Positions 35,991-48,760 of a DNA stretch of 64,000 bases are shown here, in pieces. Source of the DNA: Sipunculus nudus (Eukaryota; Annelida; Sipuncula; Golfingiida; Sipunculidae). A program made the translations under genes and the position numbers. The stretch is from contig CM049311.1 of assembly GCA_026874595.1 (NCBI GenBank), positions 15,407,676-15,471,675 on the forward strand. The letters run 5' to 3'. The stretch's first letter is position 1. Each line of letters starts with the position of its first letter. Under the pieces are notes generated by a model that saw only the letters and a list, made by a program, of their open reading frames with translations, did no database searches and was not told the DNA's origin.

Positions 35991-38790
35991 TGGTTTTACC
36001 TATCATCATTTGTTAATGTGTGATAAGAAACAGTTTCCATCCTTTTTAATTTACAATTTCTATTATACATGTGTAATGTGTTCTGTGTGATTATTTTATT
36101 CACTATTTTCACATATTATTGTTTGTTTGTGACTCTGACTGTATGCCAAATTTCCAATCTCGTTGAATATGAGCATTTAAAAGGTTTAATTAACTGTTCA
36201 ATTATTATGTCAAACAAGACACTTCTGCTGAAGAATGTTTTTTTGACAGAAAGAGTGCAAAAAGAATAAACTTATAAAAATAAACTGACTTGCTTATATG
36301 CATGACAGTTTGACTCCATGTATTTTTCTCAATTATTTCAATACAAATATTCAAAATGTCCAAAATAAAAAAAGTTTCAATTAAATAATTACAACTTTAA
36401 TTTAACATTTATCTTGAAGAGATAAACAATATACAAAATGGATATAATATATAAGATGGACATAAATGTTTGAATAAGGCATTTCTGCCACACAGGTTTG
36501 GACAAATTTACAAGAAATAACTCACTAGACTTCATAAATGTAATATTTTAATTCAAATAGTTAGTCATTTTTGGTGATGATGCAAACAATAGAAAAATGT
36601 GGACAATTTTCTTTACAAAACATTTGTTAAATACATTAACATTCAATTGAACTTCACACCTGAACCTGTTAAATGTGACAAACTCAATGCTGACTGAAGA
36701 TATGTTCTTAAATATTAAAACCCACAACGTGCTTTTCAGTATCCAAATAACCAGTGTTACAGTAACCATTACTAGCTTAATACCTGAAATACAATTATCT
36801 GAAAATAGAAACATAACGCATGTCCTTTAGTCACAATACAAGATTCTTTTAGCCAATTAACATCCTTTTCACAAACATGACGCTAACATTAATCAGGTGT
36901 GATAGTCTAATGAGACATATATAATTGTGCTGATATGTAACAAAAACATATCAATCTAATTATTCAAGTCCTGACTGGCACCATTGAAGCTTGATTCTAC
37001 CACTGAACAGATTTTTTTCTCAAATTTCTTTAAGAACCAATTGTAATGCAAGATTGAAAAAATCTTTTAAGAAACCAAATGTAATGCACCATTTTAGCAT
37101 GATTCTACCACTGTGCAGAAGTACTAATTTGATTTATATAAAAATCTAGTTAAGTTACAATTTTATGACTGAATTCCTTATTCAAGTTTTGTTGAGTAAC
37201 CATATAGGTTATATCTTGTTCTTTAAGAAAACATCTAATTTGCAGGTCATATTTTAATAGATAAATGCCTGATTTAGGACTGAGTGTATGATCTGGCAAT
37301 TTAACTGCTTTTGACTTACCGGTACTCAATAATTGATTACAAAGTTTCAATTAATGAACATTAAGCAAAGGTTAAACTAAGTGACAATCTTGTTTTTATC
37401 ATATTCTTCAACTGGCAGCTGATATTTTGCATACACACTAAATCCTTCATGTCACAGGTGGCATGTCGAAATTATAGGTATGTCGCTAGTACTGTAAAAG
37501 TGACCTCTGAGTCATTCTGAAGGACTGACTACCAAGGCCCAATATTTCTCTATCAGGGCTTTTCATGCAAAACAGATTACTTCCCCTGTAAATCACTGTT
37601 TAAGTTGAGGTAATTTCCATACATGACCACATACTATGTGATTTATAATATTATTATTTACTTTATAAATTCACAGGGTTAAATTTTCACAATTTTTCAC
37701 TTTTCAGCCTTTCGTGAGGGTTTCTTTTCTTGTGAACTCACCATCCATTAACCTTTGTAGGGAATATTTTAACACAAATTATTTCAATGCCAGGAAGACA
37801 GGGTTGGGACATTCATTATTTACAGATACTGTGAAACATATGTATCACATTTATAATATCCGAGGCTGATTTACAGAAAATATGAAAGATGTGTTATTCT
37901 ATTGGTCTATTATCCAAGTCTTTCCTTTCAAATTTCAATCCTGTATGCATGGATAGTGGAAAATGTACAGGTACAGAATATATGCCAATAAGGCTATTTT
38001 ATAAAAGACTTATCACCTGTGTTGAACGGGCTTTTTTTTCAGTTTCATTTTCGTGAAAATTCACTTTTACAAATATCACAAATTAAAAACCTTTGTGACC
38101 ATAAATCCAACCACAGTAATCTAAGACTGACAAATAACAGTACTGGTACATCTGATTTTCCAATCTAACCTCCAAACAATCTCAGTCCTTTGATATTATC
38201 ACTGCTGACTCGACCAAGAAAAAACATCTGCATGGAGAATTATCCCACAGATCAAGTGCTGACGTTTTTTTCCTGAGCAGGGTAACCATAATTGAAAAAT
38301 AAAGACTGAAGCAGGTGCACCATAAGTGAAGGTACATGGACTGTCTGCACCCAGCTGGATTTATCGACAATTCCACATCCAGCGTTAGGAGAAAGAGTTA
38401 ATTTGATTAGCACCTTATCAGCATGTTTTGATCTATGCCTTTTTGTCTCTTTTTTGTCATACAAAAAACTGATTAATCTGCATGTATTATTTTACATGTC
38501 TGCATTGGTAACCCAATACGGATTCCTAGAAATTACTAGAATTTTATCTTCAGGGCATAACAGCTATAACTGTTAAGCTATACCTTTGAACTATAGTATT
38601 TCAGCACTGGATCTATCTGTGTATGTGATACTTTACGGTTAAGCTGCACTTTCAAATGATAGTATTATGGTGGAAAAGCAGTATATCATAATCAGTTTTA
38701 ACTTTAAGACACCAAACCTTTACTGTGGTTCAACTGTGCCTCTGAGCCATGCAAGAGATATGCGACTTCCATAGTTTGATAGAATTATTA
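35991..38790. other. Non-coding DNA
   Basis: AT-rich and without a gene. A small local duplication (GATTCTACCACTG, with AACCA(A)TGTAATGCA between) lies at about 36985-37120. Nothing else stands out. Confidence 0.45.
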
Positions 38791-38827
38791 TAATGATTAT
38801 GATATGGTTAAGGCATAAGCTTCAGAC

Positions 38828-39235
38828 ATTCCACAGTATCAGAGTGATATCTGTGGTTACATTCCGCTTACACAGTATCAGAGTGATATCTGTGGTTACA
38901 TTCCACTTACACAGTATCAGAGTGATATCTGTGGTAACATTCCACTTACATGGTATCAGAGTGATATCTGTGGTAACATTCTATTTACACGGTATCAGAG
39001 TGATATCTGTGGTAACATTCCACTTACACAGTATCAGAGTGATATCTGTGGTAACATTCCACTTACATGGTATCAGAGTGATATCTGTGGTTACATTCCA
39101 CTTACATGGTATCTGAGTGATATCTAGGGTTATAGTCAACTTACAAAGTGATATCTGTGGTTACAATTAGACTTAAAAGGTGAGTGATACCTGTTATTAC
39201 ATTCCACTCACAAGGCATCAGTGTTAACTGTAGTT
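38828..39235. repeat. 39-bp minisatellite
   Basis: About eight well-kept head-to-tail copies of a 39-bp unit (core CAGTATCAGAGTGATATCTG then TGGTTACATTCCACTTACA) run from about 38836 to 39130, with diverged copies to about 39235. A detached single copy lies at about 39871-39908. The unit is 13 codons long, so a repeat ORF (HSIRVISVVTFHL) appears, but there is no splice site or unique coding flank. I treat it as non-coding. Confidence 0.9.
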
Positions 39236-39260
39236 ACATCATACTTAAAAGGTGTAAGGC

Positions 39261-39589
39261 CAAAAAAAAAGGTATGGTTCTCAGGCACTTTTATCATTAA
39301 TCAGTGCCGGTGGAAGAATTTTTTTTTACCTTTTTTTGTATGTTTTGATAGAAGCATCATATAATCAAGGAAAAGCATGATAATAACATAACTTTTTTGC
39401 TAAATAGGAAAAAGCACTACACAACAAAGGAAATCTTATCAAAATTGTATTATTTTATCTTCCTGGTAGAAATGTCTGAGAGGCTGGAGCTCAAAATTGG
39501 TAAGTTTCTATTGAAAGTAAAAATAAAAATTTTTTATGGGAGGGGTTGAAGTTGATGTGGGCCGTGCCTAAGAACCATACATTTTTTTG
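39261..39589. mobile_element. Small MITE-like element with ~27-bp inverted ends
   Basis: The left end CAAAAAAAAAGGTATGGTTC plus TCAGGCAC (39261-39288) is mirrored by GTGCCTAAGAACCATAC plus ATTTTTTTG (39564-39589). Total length is 329 bp, AT-rich, no ORF. The A/T runs at the ends vary in length. A target duplication is not evident. It lies immediately beside the 39-bp minisatellite. Confidence 0.65.
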
Positions 39590-39660
39590 TCAAAGAGTGA
39601 TACCTTTAAAACTTTAAACTACATTTATATTAATGAATTGTACAAACAGTTAATATAACT

Positions 39661-39870
39661 TATCAAAGCACCCTCCATGGCTCAGGTGGAGGAGATTTTG
39701 TTATGTTTGGAGAAAAAGTTTACCCAGAGAAAACCAGCGGCCTTAGTCAGGCCATTACCATCCACTCCCACAGCCATGCATGCAGGGGATTGAACCCAGG
39801 TTGGCAGTAGAGAGAGCCGAGCATTTCACAGCTCAACCGTCCAGGCCTATCTGTTGTCCCAGTCACCTTA
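39661..39870 (-). mobile_element. tRNA-type SINE with a conserved central block
   Basis: Read on the minus strand, GGTTCAATCC (plus 39787-39796) is a good RNA polymerase III B box. About 50 bases upstream is a TAGGCCTGGACGG stretch that could be a degenerate A box, with GAGC...GCTCGGCTC between, as in tRNA-derived heads. Downstream is a CCGCTGGTTTTCTCTGGGTA block, which resembles a deeply conserved central domain of several invertebrate SINEs. The element ends within A/T-poor unique sequence, so its tail is unclear. It is not a functional tRNA, since the acceptor-stem pairing is absent. Confidence 0.6.
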
Positions 39871-42010
39871 ACAGGTATCAGGGTGATATCTGTCCTTACA
39901 TTCCATTCAACTGTATTTTATAATACTATTTACGTTTAATTATCTCTGTTTTGAAAATTAAATGTCTATGAAGGTGGCTTATTAATATCATCATAACATT
40001 TCTGAAAAACATATCCATTCACATATTTCACACACAGTCATTTTTTATGCAGGTCCTTAACAATGAAAGCTAAGTGTGGGAAGAGGAACCATACATACTT
40101 AATCCTTGAAAGACCGAAATTAGTCTGCATTGGGTGAAAATATTATGTAAAATGAGCTATGACATTTGGGGACTGTATTGTCAACGCCTACATATTCCTA
40201 GAAAACCTGGTTACTTAGCACTGTGTGCGGGGTTTAGTTTCACCAAAGACGTTCATGTGACATGATGGCTCCGGAGTCCTGCTGTCCCTGGCAACGTGAA
40301 AGGGACAAATATTGATGGGGTCAATGTGACGACAGAGGTGTTAATATGATAATGATTATATACTTATTGCCAGCTGAGTTAACTAATCATGGATATTAAA
40401 ATACAATGATGGCAGTATTCATTGTTATATTTAGGCCTCTACCCCATATAGGGAGGGGAGAGTTATGGGGGTTGATGAGTTTTTATATTCATACCTGAGT
40501 AAAAAGATTTTTTGTGGGTGGATTTAAACATTTTCAAGTTTTTTTCTTCTGCAATTCTGCTTGTGCTAGATCACCAATAAAGCTGATTTTCAAAAGCTGA
40601 AATTTGGGCACATAGGTCACTGATGTGCACCTGATATAATTTTTTTTTACCTTGACCTTATACAAAGGTTGAACACTCCACAACTGATTACCCAATATCA
40701 CTCAATTGCTTGCCTTGGTTGGGGGGGGGGGGGGATGATGATTCCAGTGGTCACTTGGCCATTACATACATCTAGTATTAACATATATATATTTAATCCA
40801 GTCTCATTGCTCATAATAAGGAATTAACAATAAATGCCATCATTTTCACAAAGATGATTAAGGTTCTTTATTATAGCCTTATTTCTGTCCTTTTCCCCCC
40901 TTAGAAAAATGTATGCCCCCCCCCCACCTCTTCAATTACTAAACATATCACCCTGCACCTGTTTAAGAGTCAACTATTAATTCTCCTTACACCAAAAAAG
41001 GCCTCAAATCCTGAAGGACAAAATATTCCACAAATCATTGATGATTTGAATTATAGTAATGGTGTTTACAATGAAACAATGTATAAACAAAGACTATGCA
41101 AACAAACTCATCTGAGAGATAAAAAAATATGGTAATTTGACTTAATTGTGTTAAATGCTTATGGTAAACTGTAATACAGTCAGCAAAGTGGCAATTCATC
41201 ATGCTGGGAGCTCTAATTGTCTACAGGGTCAGTCAAGTGGGAGGACACAATAGCATTATATCCTCAAAGACTTAACTGGGATCAAGGTGTGCTATTTCTG
41301 CTGACATAATCAAGTATATGTTCAGAAAAAATAGCGTTCAGAAAACCGGAGCTGCTAATATCATGGGCACTATCTAGTAAATCACTTATATAATTGTTAA
41401 TATTTATAAAAACTTATCAGGAATAGACTGGGTTTTTTTCATTAAGGACTAAAAAAATGTCAAATCTGATTTATATCAGCTTGCAAAGAGTTGGATAGGA
41501 TGGTATCAGTAAAAAAAATGTTTTTATGAAAAGACAATAGTGTTTAGCAAAGATTACCATTACAACATTTGTAGTAGCTGAGATATACATGTTTTCTTTG
41601 ATTACAATAGTAATGTCACCCACGACAGTCACAATGCGTGGTAATATGTGGAGGAGTAGATGTTTATATCATGATGCGTTGGTCGTCATGACAACTTAAA
41701 GCTCTGGTTCTGTGCCTGCACAAGTAAAGTCAGACTTGCCCTGGAGGGTGGCTGCTCTTCACATGGTGTTCAGAAAAAGTTTTCAAACAGGTATTTACAA
41801 TCTTATTAATGTTTCCCCATCTTTAAACCTGATGTTAGTACCAATTCAGTTAGAGATAATTTTCCACTTAAACTTAGGTCTCTCTTACAATTAATCTTAG
41901 TAAACATAGGTAAAGACAGCAGTATAGTAACTTTTAACCTGGCTGTCTTTAAATTTTAAGTTAATCATCAAACTCTTGGTGTTTGATTGTGACTGATTTA
42001 TGATTATATG
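39871..42010. other. Non-coding DNA with homopolymer runs
   Basis: Contains a 14-base G run (40721-40734) and C runs near 40896 and 40916. Otherwise there is no recognised gene or repeat. Confidence 0.5.
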
Positions 42011-42019
42011 AACACATAA

Positions 42020-42450
42020 CATCAATTGATAGATTAATCTTGGCACTCTCAAGTTAGAGACAAATTCTTCTCAACATAAACTTATGTTTCTCAAGATAGC
42101 CTTATGTCTATTATTTAGTATTTCAGGACCCCTGTAATAGAGATATCTTTTGTTACTTTAAACATGTCTGTATTACTTAATCTTTGAACCTTTAGGGTAG
42201 AGATATGGTTATTTCAACTGTACATTACATCAACCTATAGGTTGATCTTGGTAAGTACTCTCAAGTTAGAGACATAATCTTCTGAATATAAACTTATGTC
42301 TACATTTAAGTATCTTAGGACTATATTTATTTTAGAATCTCAGGACCCCTGCAGTAGATATATGTCCATTGTTACCTTAAACTTATCTGTATTAATTATT
42401 TAATCTTGGAACATTAAGGGTAGAGATATGATTTTCTAAACTTAACTTGT
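42020..42450. repeat. Two-copy tandem duplication, unit about 210 bp
   Basis: CTCTCAAGTTAGAGACA...TTCT...ATAAACTTATGT, then TCAGGACCCCTG(T/C)A(A/G)TAGA, then TTACTTTAAAC/TTACCTTAAAC, then GGGTAGAGATATG occurs at about 42047-42210 and 42260-42433. The copies differ by substitutions and short indels. Confidence 0.8.
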
Positions 42451-44860
42451 AGCTGTTACTTTTGACCATATTACACAGTCATCATCAGCAAATACAGGAT
42501 TTATGTATCTATAGGATTTTACTGAATAGTATGTACACAGACATACATGCATATAGGAGAGAGATCCAGATCATTGATGAGATAAGTAAGGCAAGTTAAA
42601 CTTCGATTTTGATTCTAGATTCACAGCTGGGGATTACAAGTAGATTTGCAGATAGGATTTAATCTTTATAATTTGCCTGTATTATAGAAGAAATCCATAT
42701 TCTAAAGCAGTGTAAATGATCTTCCTGGATTTGAAGAAAATGTAAATAATTAGTCATCTAGTCTTAACCTGAAGAAACTCTGCAAACTTTATCTTATACT
42801 ATAAGAGTGATGTGTGATGCAATTAATATATATATTAATATATTATTAATATATATACTGATTACTTACTAGGCATATCAGTTAGGAAATGATAGTAACA
42901 GATACTGATAGATTCTTTTACTGTTAGAATACAAAGGTCATGGTACTGGACTCTGAGGTTTTCACATAACCTTGGCAAAAGCACATCCTGAGGTTGACGT
43001 GTTATTTCACAAACATCAGTAAAAACAGTTACTACGGAATATTGTGGTTTGGACAATGGTAAAGAAACATATGGTTATTCTTATTCATAATTTTGTATAT
43101 TCATTATACATATTAAAATTATACATCTAACATTACTTACAATAATACTTAATTATATACCGACTGCTGCTCCACCCATGTACTCTTGCAACCCTACTAA
43201 TGCCTCGAGGGCTAGGGGATGCACACATAAGATATGAATTTAAAAAAAAAAGAACATCTGGTTCTCAGAGAGTATCCAACTATAATTTGAGGATTTGGGT
43301 GTGGTCAATAAAAAGCATAATTCCGATCTAAACAAAACAAATTATAGCCTGGACACTGTCCTCCGAGTACTTTTGTGCCATATTCCTAAGCCGTTACTAA
43401 ATACTGACAGTAATATTTCTCCATTTTTCTTGAAAACTGCTCAGGGTGGCTTCCATTTTGCATACAAATTAAAATCGAGATTTCAGAAGTCGCATGTTGA
43501 AATTAAGGGTACACTCTCAGTCTTTTTAACGATGATTTCGATAATCAGATAGTGATGAAAGCTTGTCTTCCATGTCTGGTGTCACTCGTGCACTAATCAG
43601 CGTAAATTTGCCTTTTTTTTTAATAAACCCTGCAGAAGACGTTTATTAAGTTCCTTAATTATAACCATGTTGTTGATTAGTTCGGCTCTCAGTAAGTCGT
43701 ATTCATGAACCATGGGATACCTCCAAGCACTGGATTTTCACATCACTGCCAGCAGCATTTATTCTTATTACTGACAAAAACATTAAAGGTGTAAAAAAGT
43801 GCCATGAATCAATGGCGACAATCTGTGGACAAATCCATGACAAACTTGCTCCTTAAAGCAAAGATTCTATATGCAAGGGGATGAAGCATGTGTGTTGAGA
43901 GATTATTATGTACCGAAGCTACTGGTATGGCAGCATGCAGTATTTTTCTATATGTCACATCCATTATATAATGCAGAATCAGCAAAAATCGCTACATGTA
44001 GCAGTTCCCAAATATAGAATCTCTCCTCATTCATTTAGTCAACATCAATTTTTATTTGCATTCCACATGCTGGGTCTGCATTCCATGCATATCAAATCTT
44101 AGCTTAATACTTGTTCAGATTTATTCATTCATGTTTGATCAACACTTAAACATATAAGGATGTGGTGATACTGACTGTCATAAAAAAATATTTGATTTTC
44201 AATCTACAGTATACTAGTGTCAACTTTCTGCATAATGTATAAATTCCTTTTTTTTTTGCTAATAATGAAAACAATATTTCAATTCCTCTTCTGGAGCTCT
44301 AGAATTTATCCATTGTTGAACATATTTCAAATAAATTAAATATCTCGGCCAATCTGGAATTAAACAAGTCTTGTATTAGCACAAAAGGAAGGATACAAAG
44401 TCATTTTTGGGCACACAGGACTGATCAAATCTGCCCACAAACAGAAAGCTGTAATAAGTTTGTGAAATGTTGGTATGTTTTATAAATAGCAAACTAGAAA
44501 AGCACTCGCACAGCACATGTTGCAGTGAAAGGGCTCTCCTTTTAAAAGGCAAGTCCATCATTGGTATATGATAATAGTGCCATCTCAGGAAAAGGTGGGT
44601 TTTCATGTCATAAACAAAGATGTTTTTTTACTACTACAACACTGCTGCTGAACTGTGCCCCAGGTCACCTAAGCCTTCTGTTGAGAATGCTTCAGCTATG
44701 ATAAACATGAATTAATAATATCATCCACATATGATATATAGGGAAATATACCTTGGATTAATACTGAGATGTGAAATTCATCATATATCATCTGAATTGA
44801 GTGAAATATTTATGATATTTATTTATAGGGATACTGCCAGGACCTAGTTTGAAGGTCATC
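42451..44860. other. Non-coding DNA
   Basis: An AT repeat palindrome (ATTAATATATATATTAATAT) is at about 42822-42856. No other structure is seen. The ORF at 43295-43552 has no recognisable family and no splice context. Confidence 0.45.
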
Positions 44861-44869
44861 TTATTTGGT

Positions 44870-45720
44870 GATGATTAGTTTAAGGTCACATGCTGAGTCC
44901 ATTCACGACAGTGTGAGGAGTCAGACGGGGGAGTGACCCCTGTCAGGACATTCCTTTCTTAAGCTCAGATCTCCAGCTGAGCGATGACTAACCAAGTGCA
45001 TTATGGGATAATTTGCGACTTGCAGGTGATCTGTACTTAACAGATGCTGCTGTTACTGTAAGAAGCTGGCAGGCCTGGGGGCAGCATACAGCCAGTGCTG
45101 TATTAATATTGTGCTTCATTTTCATGGAAACTGAAAGTCCTCTTGAAAATGAAATTCAGACACAGGAGTTAAATTATCTTGGGCCCAGTGGCAACATAAC
45201 GTGCCCTGTTCTTTTGCTGGCGTCAGCAAAGAAATAACATCAATTCACACACACTGTAGTGACAGGTCCACACGACCTACACGTGTGCTGGGGCCCGTCA
45301 AAAAAGCATTGTTTACCCTTCATCAAGCACTCTTTGTGCGATGCCCAAGTCGTAGGTGTAGGGCTGCAGCCTTCCCTTCCTTTGTGAGATACTCGACTCA
45401 GCCGGGCTTTCTTGTTACGGGAACTGCTGGGTAAAATAAAAGAGTCACCTAACAGTTGTTCTTGTCAGTTGGACAACCACTTGGGTTACAAGTGGTCACA
45501 CTGATAAAATCGCTCCTCTTGTGCTTGTTAGTTGCAACGAGCATCTCTTATTCCACATCCTCAAGAAATTCATCTTTTGTCTCCAATCAGCCTGCCATCA
45601 TTAATAGAGGGCCAGGAACATTGAAGCGTAATCATAATTGTGACCCGGCCTCGGCACGTCCCTATATGATGTTATCAAGCAGCTTGTGAAGGTCTCCCTG
45701 TCCTCATGAGGTGTTGTGAA
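44870..45720. promoter_or_regulatory. Candidate conserved non-coding element 2
   Basis: A moderately GC-rich, repeat-free island of about 850 bp between AT-rich flanks, with TGATGATTAG, AGCTCAGATCTCCAGCTGAG-type and TGCATTATGGGATAATTTGC blocks. ORFs 45013-45237, 45201-45434 and 45456-45689 overlap in different frames, which argues against coding. A long-range RUNX or SUPT3H regulatory role is inferred only. Confidence 0.35.
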
Positions 45721-45750
45721 TGAATTTATCGAGTGTTCATTTTGGAGAGT

Positions 45751-46085
45751 TTGTTGATTAATGTTGTATACAAGATTCAATCAATGTGAAGTTAATCAGT
45801 TGAATTGCTTTTTTTAGCATTACAATAATGGTGTATGCAACATTCCTTCATTAGAAGTTTATAATCTTCCAGAATTCTATTGTTAGCTTAATAATTAATA
45901 ATGCACACAAGATTTGTTAAATATGAAGTTTACAATCGGCTAAAATTCCACTATCAGCTTAATAAATAATTCTGTACACAAGATTTGTTCAATGTGACCT
46001 TAATCTGCTAGAATTACCTTGATAGCTTAGTAATTAGTTACGTACAAACAATTTGATAAATCTGCGAGTATTATGCCATCAGCAT
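45751..46085. repeat. Degenerate ~69-bp tandem repeat, about five copies
   Basis: The motif AGCTTAATAATTAATAATGC followed by ACACAAGATTTGTTAAATAT recurs near 45751, 45820, 45888, 45958 and 46026. A GCTAGAATT(C/A)C segment lies between copies. The copies are quite diverged. Confidence 0.7.
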
Positions 46086-47795
46086 GCAAACCAAACAAAG
46101 TCCTCAGGGAGTACTCCACCTTCATCAAACAGCCAGCCATATCATCAACTTTTTTTCATCAAGCTGACAATACTAATATTACATGACAATTAACCTGAAT
46201 GAGATAGGATTTCTAAAACATAGTGGGGGTCATACTGGGTTTAGATTGATTAGAACAAAAACTCCTATTGTTTAACTCTCCTTTTCATCACGTTGCAATC
46301 TGATGAACATTTTTTAATACTTTACATAATCTAAAGTGTAAAGGGAGAGGGTACCAACTGTGATGTCATAATGGTTACTATGGCACCAGCCAATGTCTTT
46401 TATTCTAGTAAACAAATTCATAATTTATCCATTTTACAACAATCCTACCCCAAAGCAGACAAAGCAGTTAATTTTTAACACTCGTCCTGCACCAGAGCAG
46501 TAAATTTATAGAACCTGTTCTAATTCTAGGTCATCTCATGTCGTGTTTATGGTTTTTTTTGCAACATACAATGTCAGGCCAAAAAATGTGTTAACTCAAC
46601 CTCATCTTTAAGCAACCCTGCCTTCTCTTTTCAAGAAGAACATGATTGTTTAGATATATTTAATGCTGTGGTATCTATAGGTGTGTAGAGTCCAAGTCAT
46701 TGGGGGAGGCTTCAGTTCATGTTATTAACAGAAATGTAAAAAAATAACTTCAATGCATGAACCAGAATACAAGCACCATGCAAATATTTCTTTGATCAGT
46801 ATTTAAATAATGTGATTATATATGGAAATATTATCTGAATATACTGGTATGTTATGATATATATATTTTGAGGCATAATGCCTAGCTCTTATATAACTTA
46901 AAGACCTGGTCTGCTCCAGAAGCAAAGAGCACTTAACTAGAGCAACACAAAGCACTCAATTGAAGCAGTGATAGGACATGGGCGCGATGTTCCACCGAGA
47001 CCATAATGTGCTCAACATTAACAAACCTTCACTGATAACATATGCTGATATATATTATTGCTCTGATACAGTCATGGAAATTTAAAATTTAAAAATCATA
47101 AAAATTAATATTGATTTTGAAATATCTATTTTAGTATGCTTAAGTCGGTCAAACATTTAAGCTCTTAATTGTTGCTTTAATTATAACTGTAAATCAAACA
47201 TGAAGCAACCTAATTATAACATTTATGATTACAAATGGGTTGCATATTGAGCACTTTAATTAAGGAATAATATTAATACAACAGTAACATTTTGTTAATA
47301 TTACAGAATATACTTCACTATCAATAACTTTATTAAGTAAACAGAATTCTTTTTCAATAAATCATTGGAAAATGATAAAATTTATTTCCATACTTACACT
47401 GTGAATATGTAAATAAGTTCACACAGTCATGAATTTTAATGTTTGAGTATGACCACTCATTTCATTTTTTGCTGAACTATGACAAATTTTGCAGGAACAT
47501 AAGATGTTTCAGCAAATGGCCCAAAAATATTATAAATGTTTTAAAAAAAGTTCATGTCTGAAATCTGTTAAAAGTGTTAGAATATTGTTCATCAGTGATC
47601 AAGGTAATACAGAGCGAGATATTTTGAAAAAAAAGCAAAATCTTTATCAAACAAATGAGGTTTTGACAACATATATTCTTAACTGTCTCATAAAATTACA
47701 ACAAAGACATTAATACTGTGTACTGAAACAAAGACATTTTAATTAAATGAAAGCATGTATTTATTGAGAACATCAACCTTAAAGTCTCTTTTTAA
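46086..47795. other. Non-coding DNA
   Basis: AT-rich, with nothing recognised. Confidence 0.4.
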
Positions 47796-47799
47796 GTGA

Positions 47800-48760
47800 A
47801 GCTATCCAAATGGACGGTAGAGCCTGGCCACATGCAACCGTAATAATTAACACATGCTCCCTAATAGTTGGACCATACTCCAACGTTATCACTTTACTTA
47901 CGTCAAGCATCACTAAGAATAAGACCTCAATTAAGGTCATCACCCATGACAACAAATTACAAGGAGATTCAACCCCGGTATTGCTTGTTGGCAGGGCCTC
48001 AGCCCGAACATTGCGATCAAAGGATATTCATAATCTTTGTTTTCCTGGGAGGGACAGAGACTGCTAATCAGGTTGGCCTGATGGGTACAGGGAGCCACGT
48101 TCTGAGCTTATGAATATCGCAAAATCGCGGCAGGGGGTGTTAATATTCATCCGCTGTTGTGACTATCACTGACAAGTGTAATCACAGAGTCTTGGCACAA
48201 TGGCCGACCCTGGGCATGCCACCCTTACCCTTTGTTCTGCGAGTTAGATTTTCCGCATCGATCACCAAGGGTAGAGCGGATCTCGGTGACAAATTACACC
48301 AGAGTCCTCATTAAACATTTCAACCCCTTTCAAACAAATCCAAAAACGCTATTTCCGCTGCTCATTCATTCAGGCCTAATTAATTAATGAAAATTATTGC
48401 TCAGGACAATTGGCCTTGTTTAATTGTCTAGGCAGAAGAAAGCTTCTTTAACATATTCAGCCTGACTCGTCCCCCGGTGTAGAAATGTTGGCTCAGAGCA
48501 TTGAGTGTCCGTGAAAAACTCTGCTTGTCAGCTTTACCACCAGTATCCACAAATACCACAAGAGTGTGTTTTCTACAAGCGTGGCAGGCCGAGATAAAGT
48601 CAATGTTGGCTGATAATGTTGACAGAGTTTTAGCGACACAAGCAGATCTACCATGCATGGATTTATTGAATAAACAAAAACTGCGGCATCGGTGTCAAAC
48701 ATTAATTTCTCCGCATGGGACACACTGAACTGAACACAATATTATCATGTCATTCTACGC
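47800..48760. promoter_or_regulatory. Candidate conserved non-coding element 3 (homeodomain-rich)
   Basis: A ~950-bp island of high complexity. Its most striking part is 48375-48430, where CCTAATTAATTAATGAAAAT is followed by ACAATTGGCCTTGTTTAATT, containing several TAATTA and ATTGG cores. Overlapping ORFs on both strands give no family signature. Its sharp contrast with the AT-rich flanks suggests constraint, but this is an inference. Confidence 0.4.

Noticed and set aside
38793-39116. 107-codon repeat ORF on the + strand
   Set aside because: It is the 39-bp minisatellite in one open frame, without splice sites or unique coding flanks.
39661-39870. Functional tRNA gene
   Set aside because: Only a B box and a tRNA-like head are visible; the acceptor stem does not pair and the sequence continues into a SINE body.
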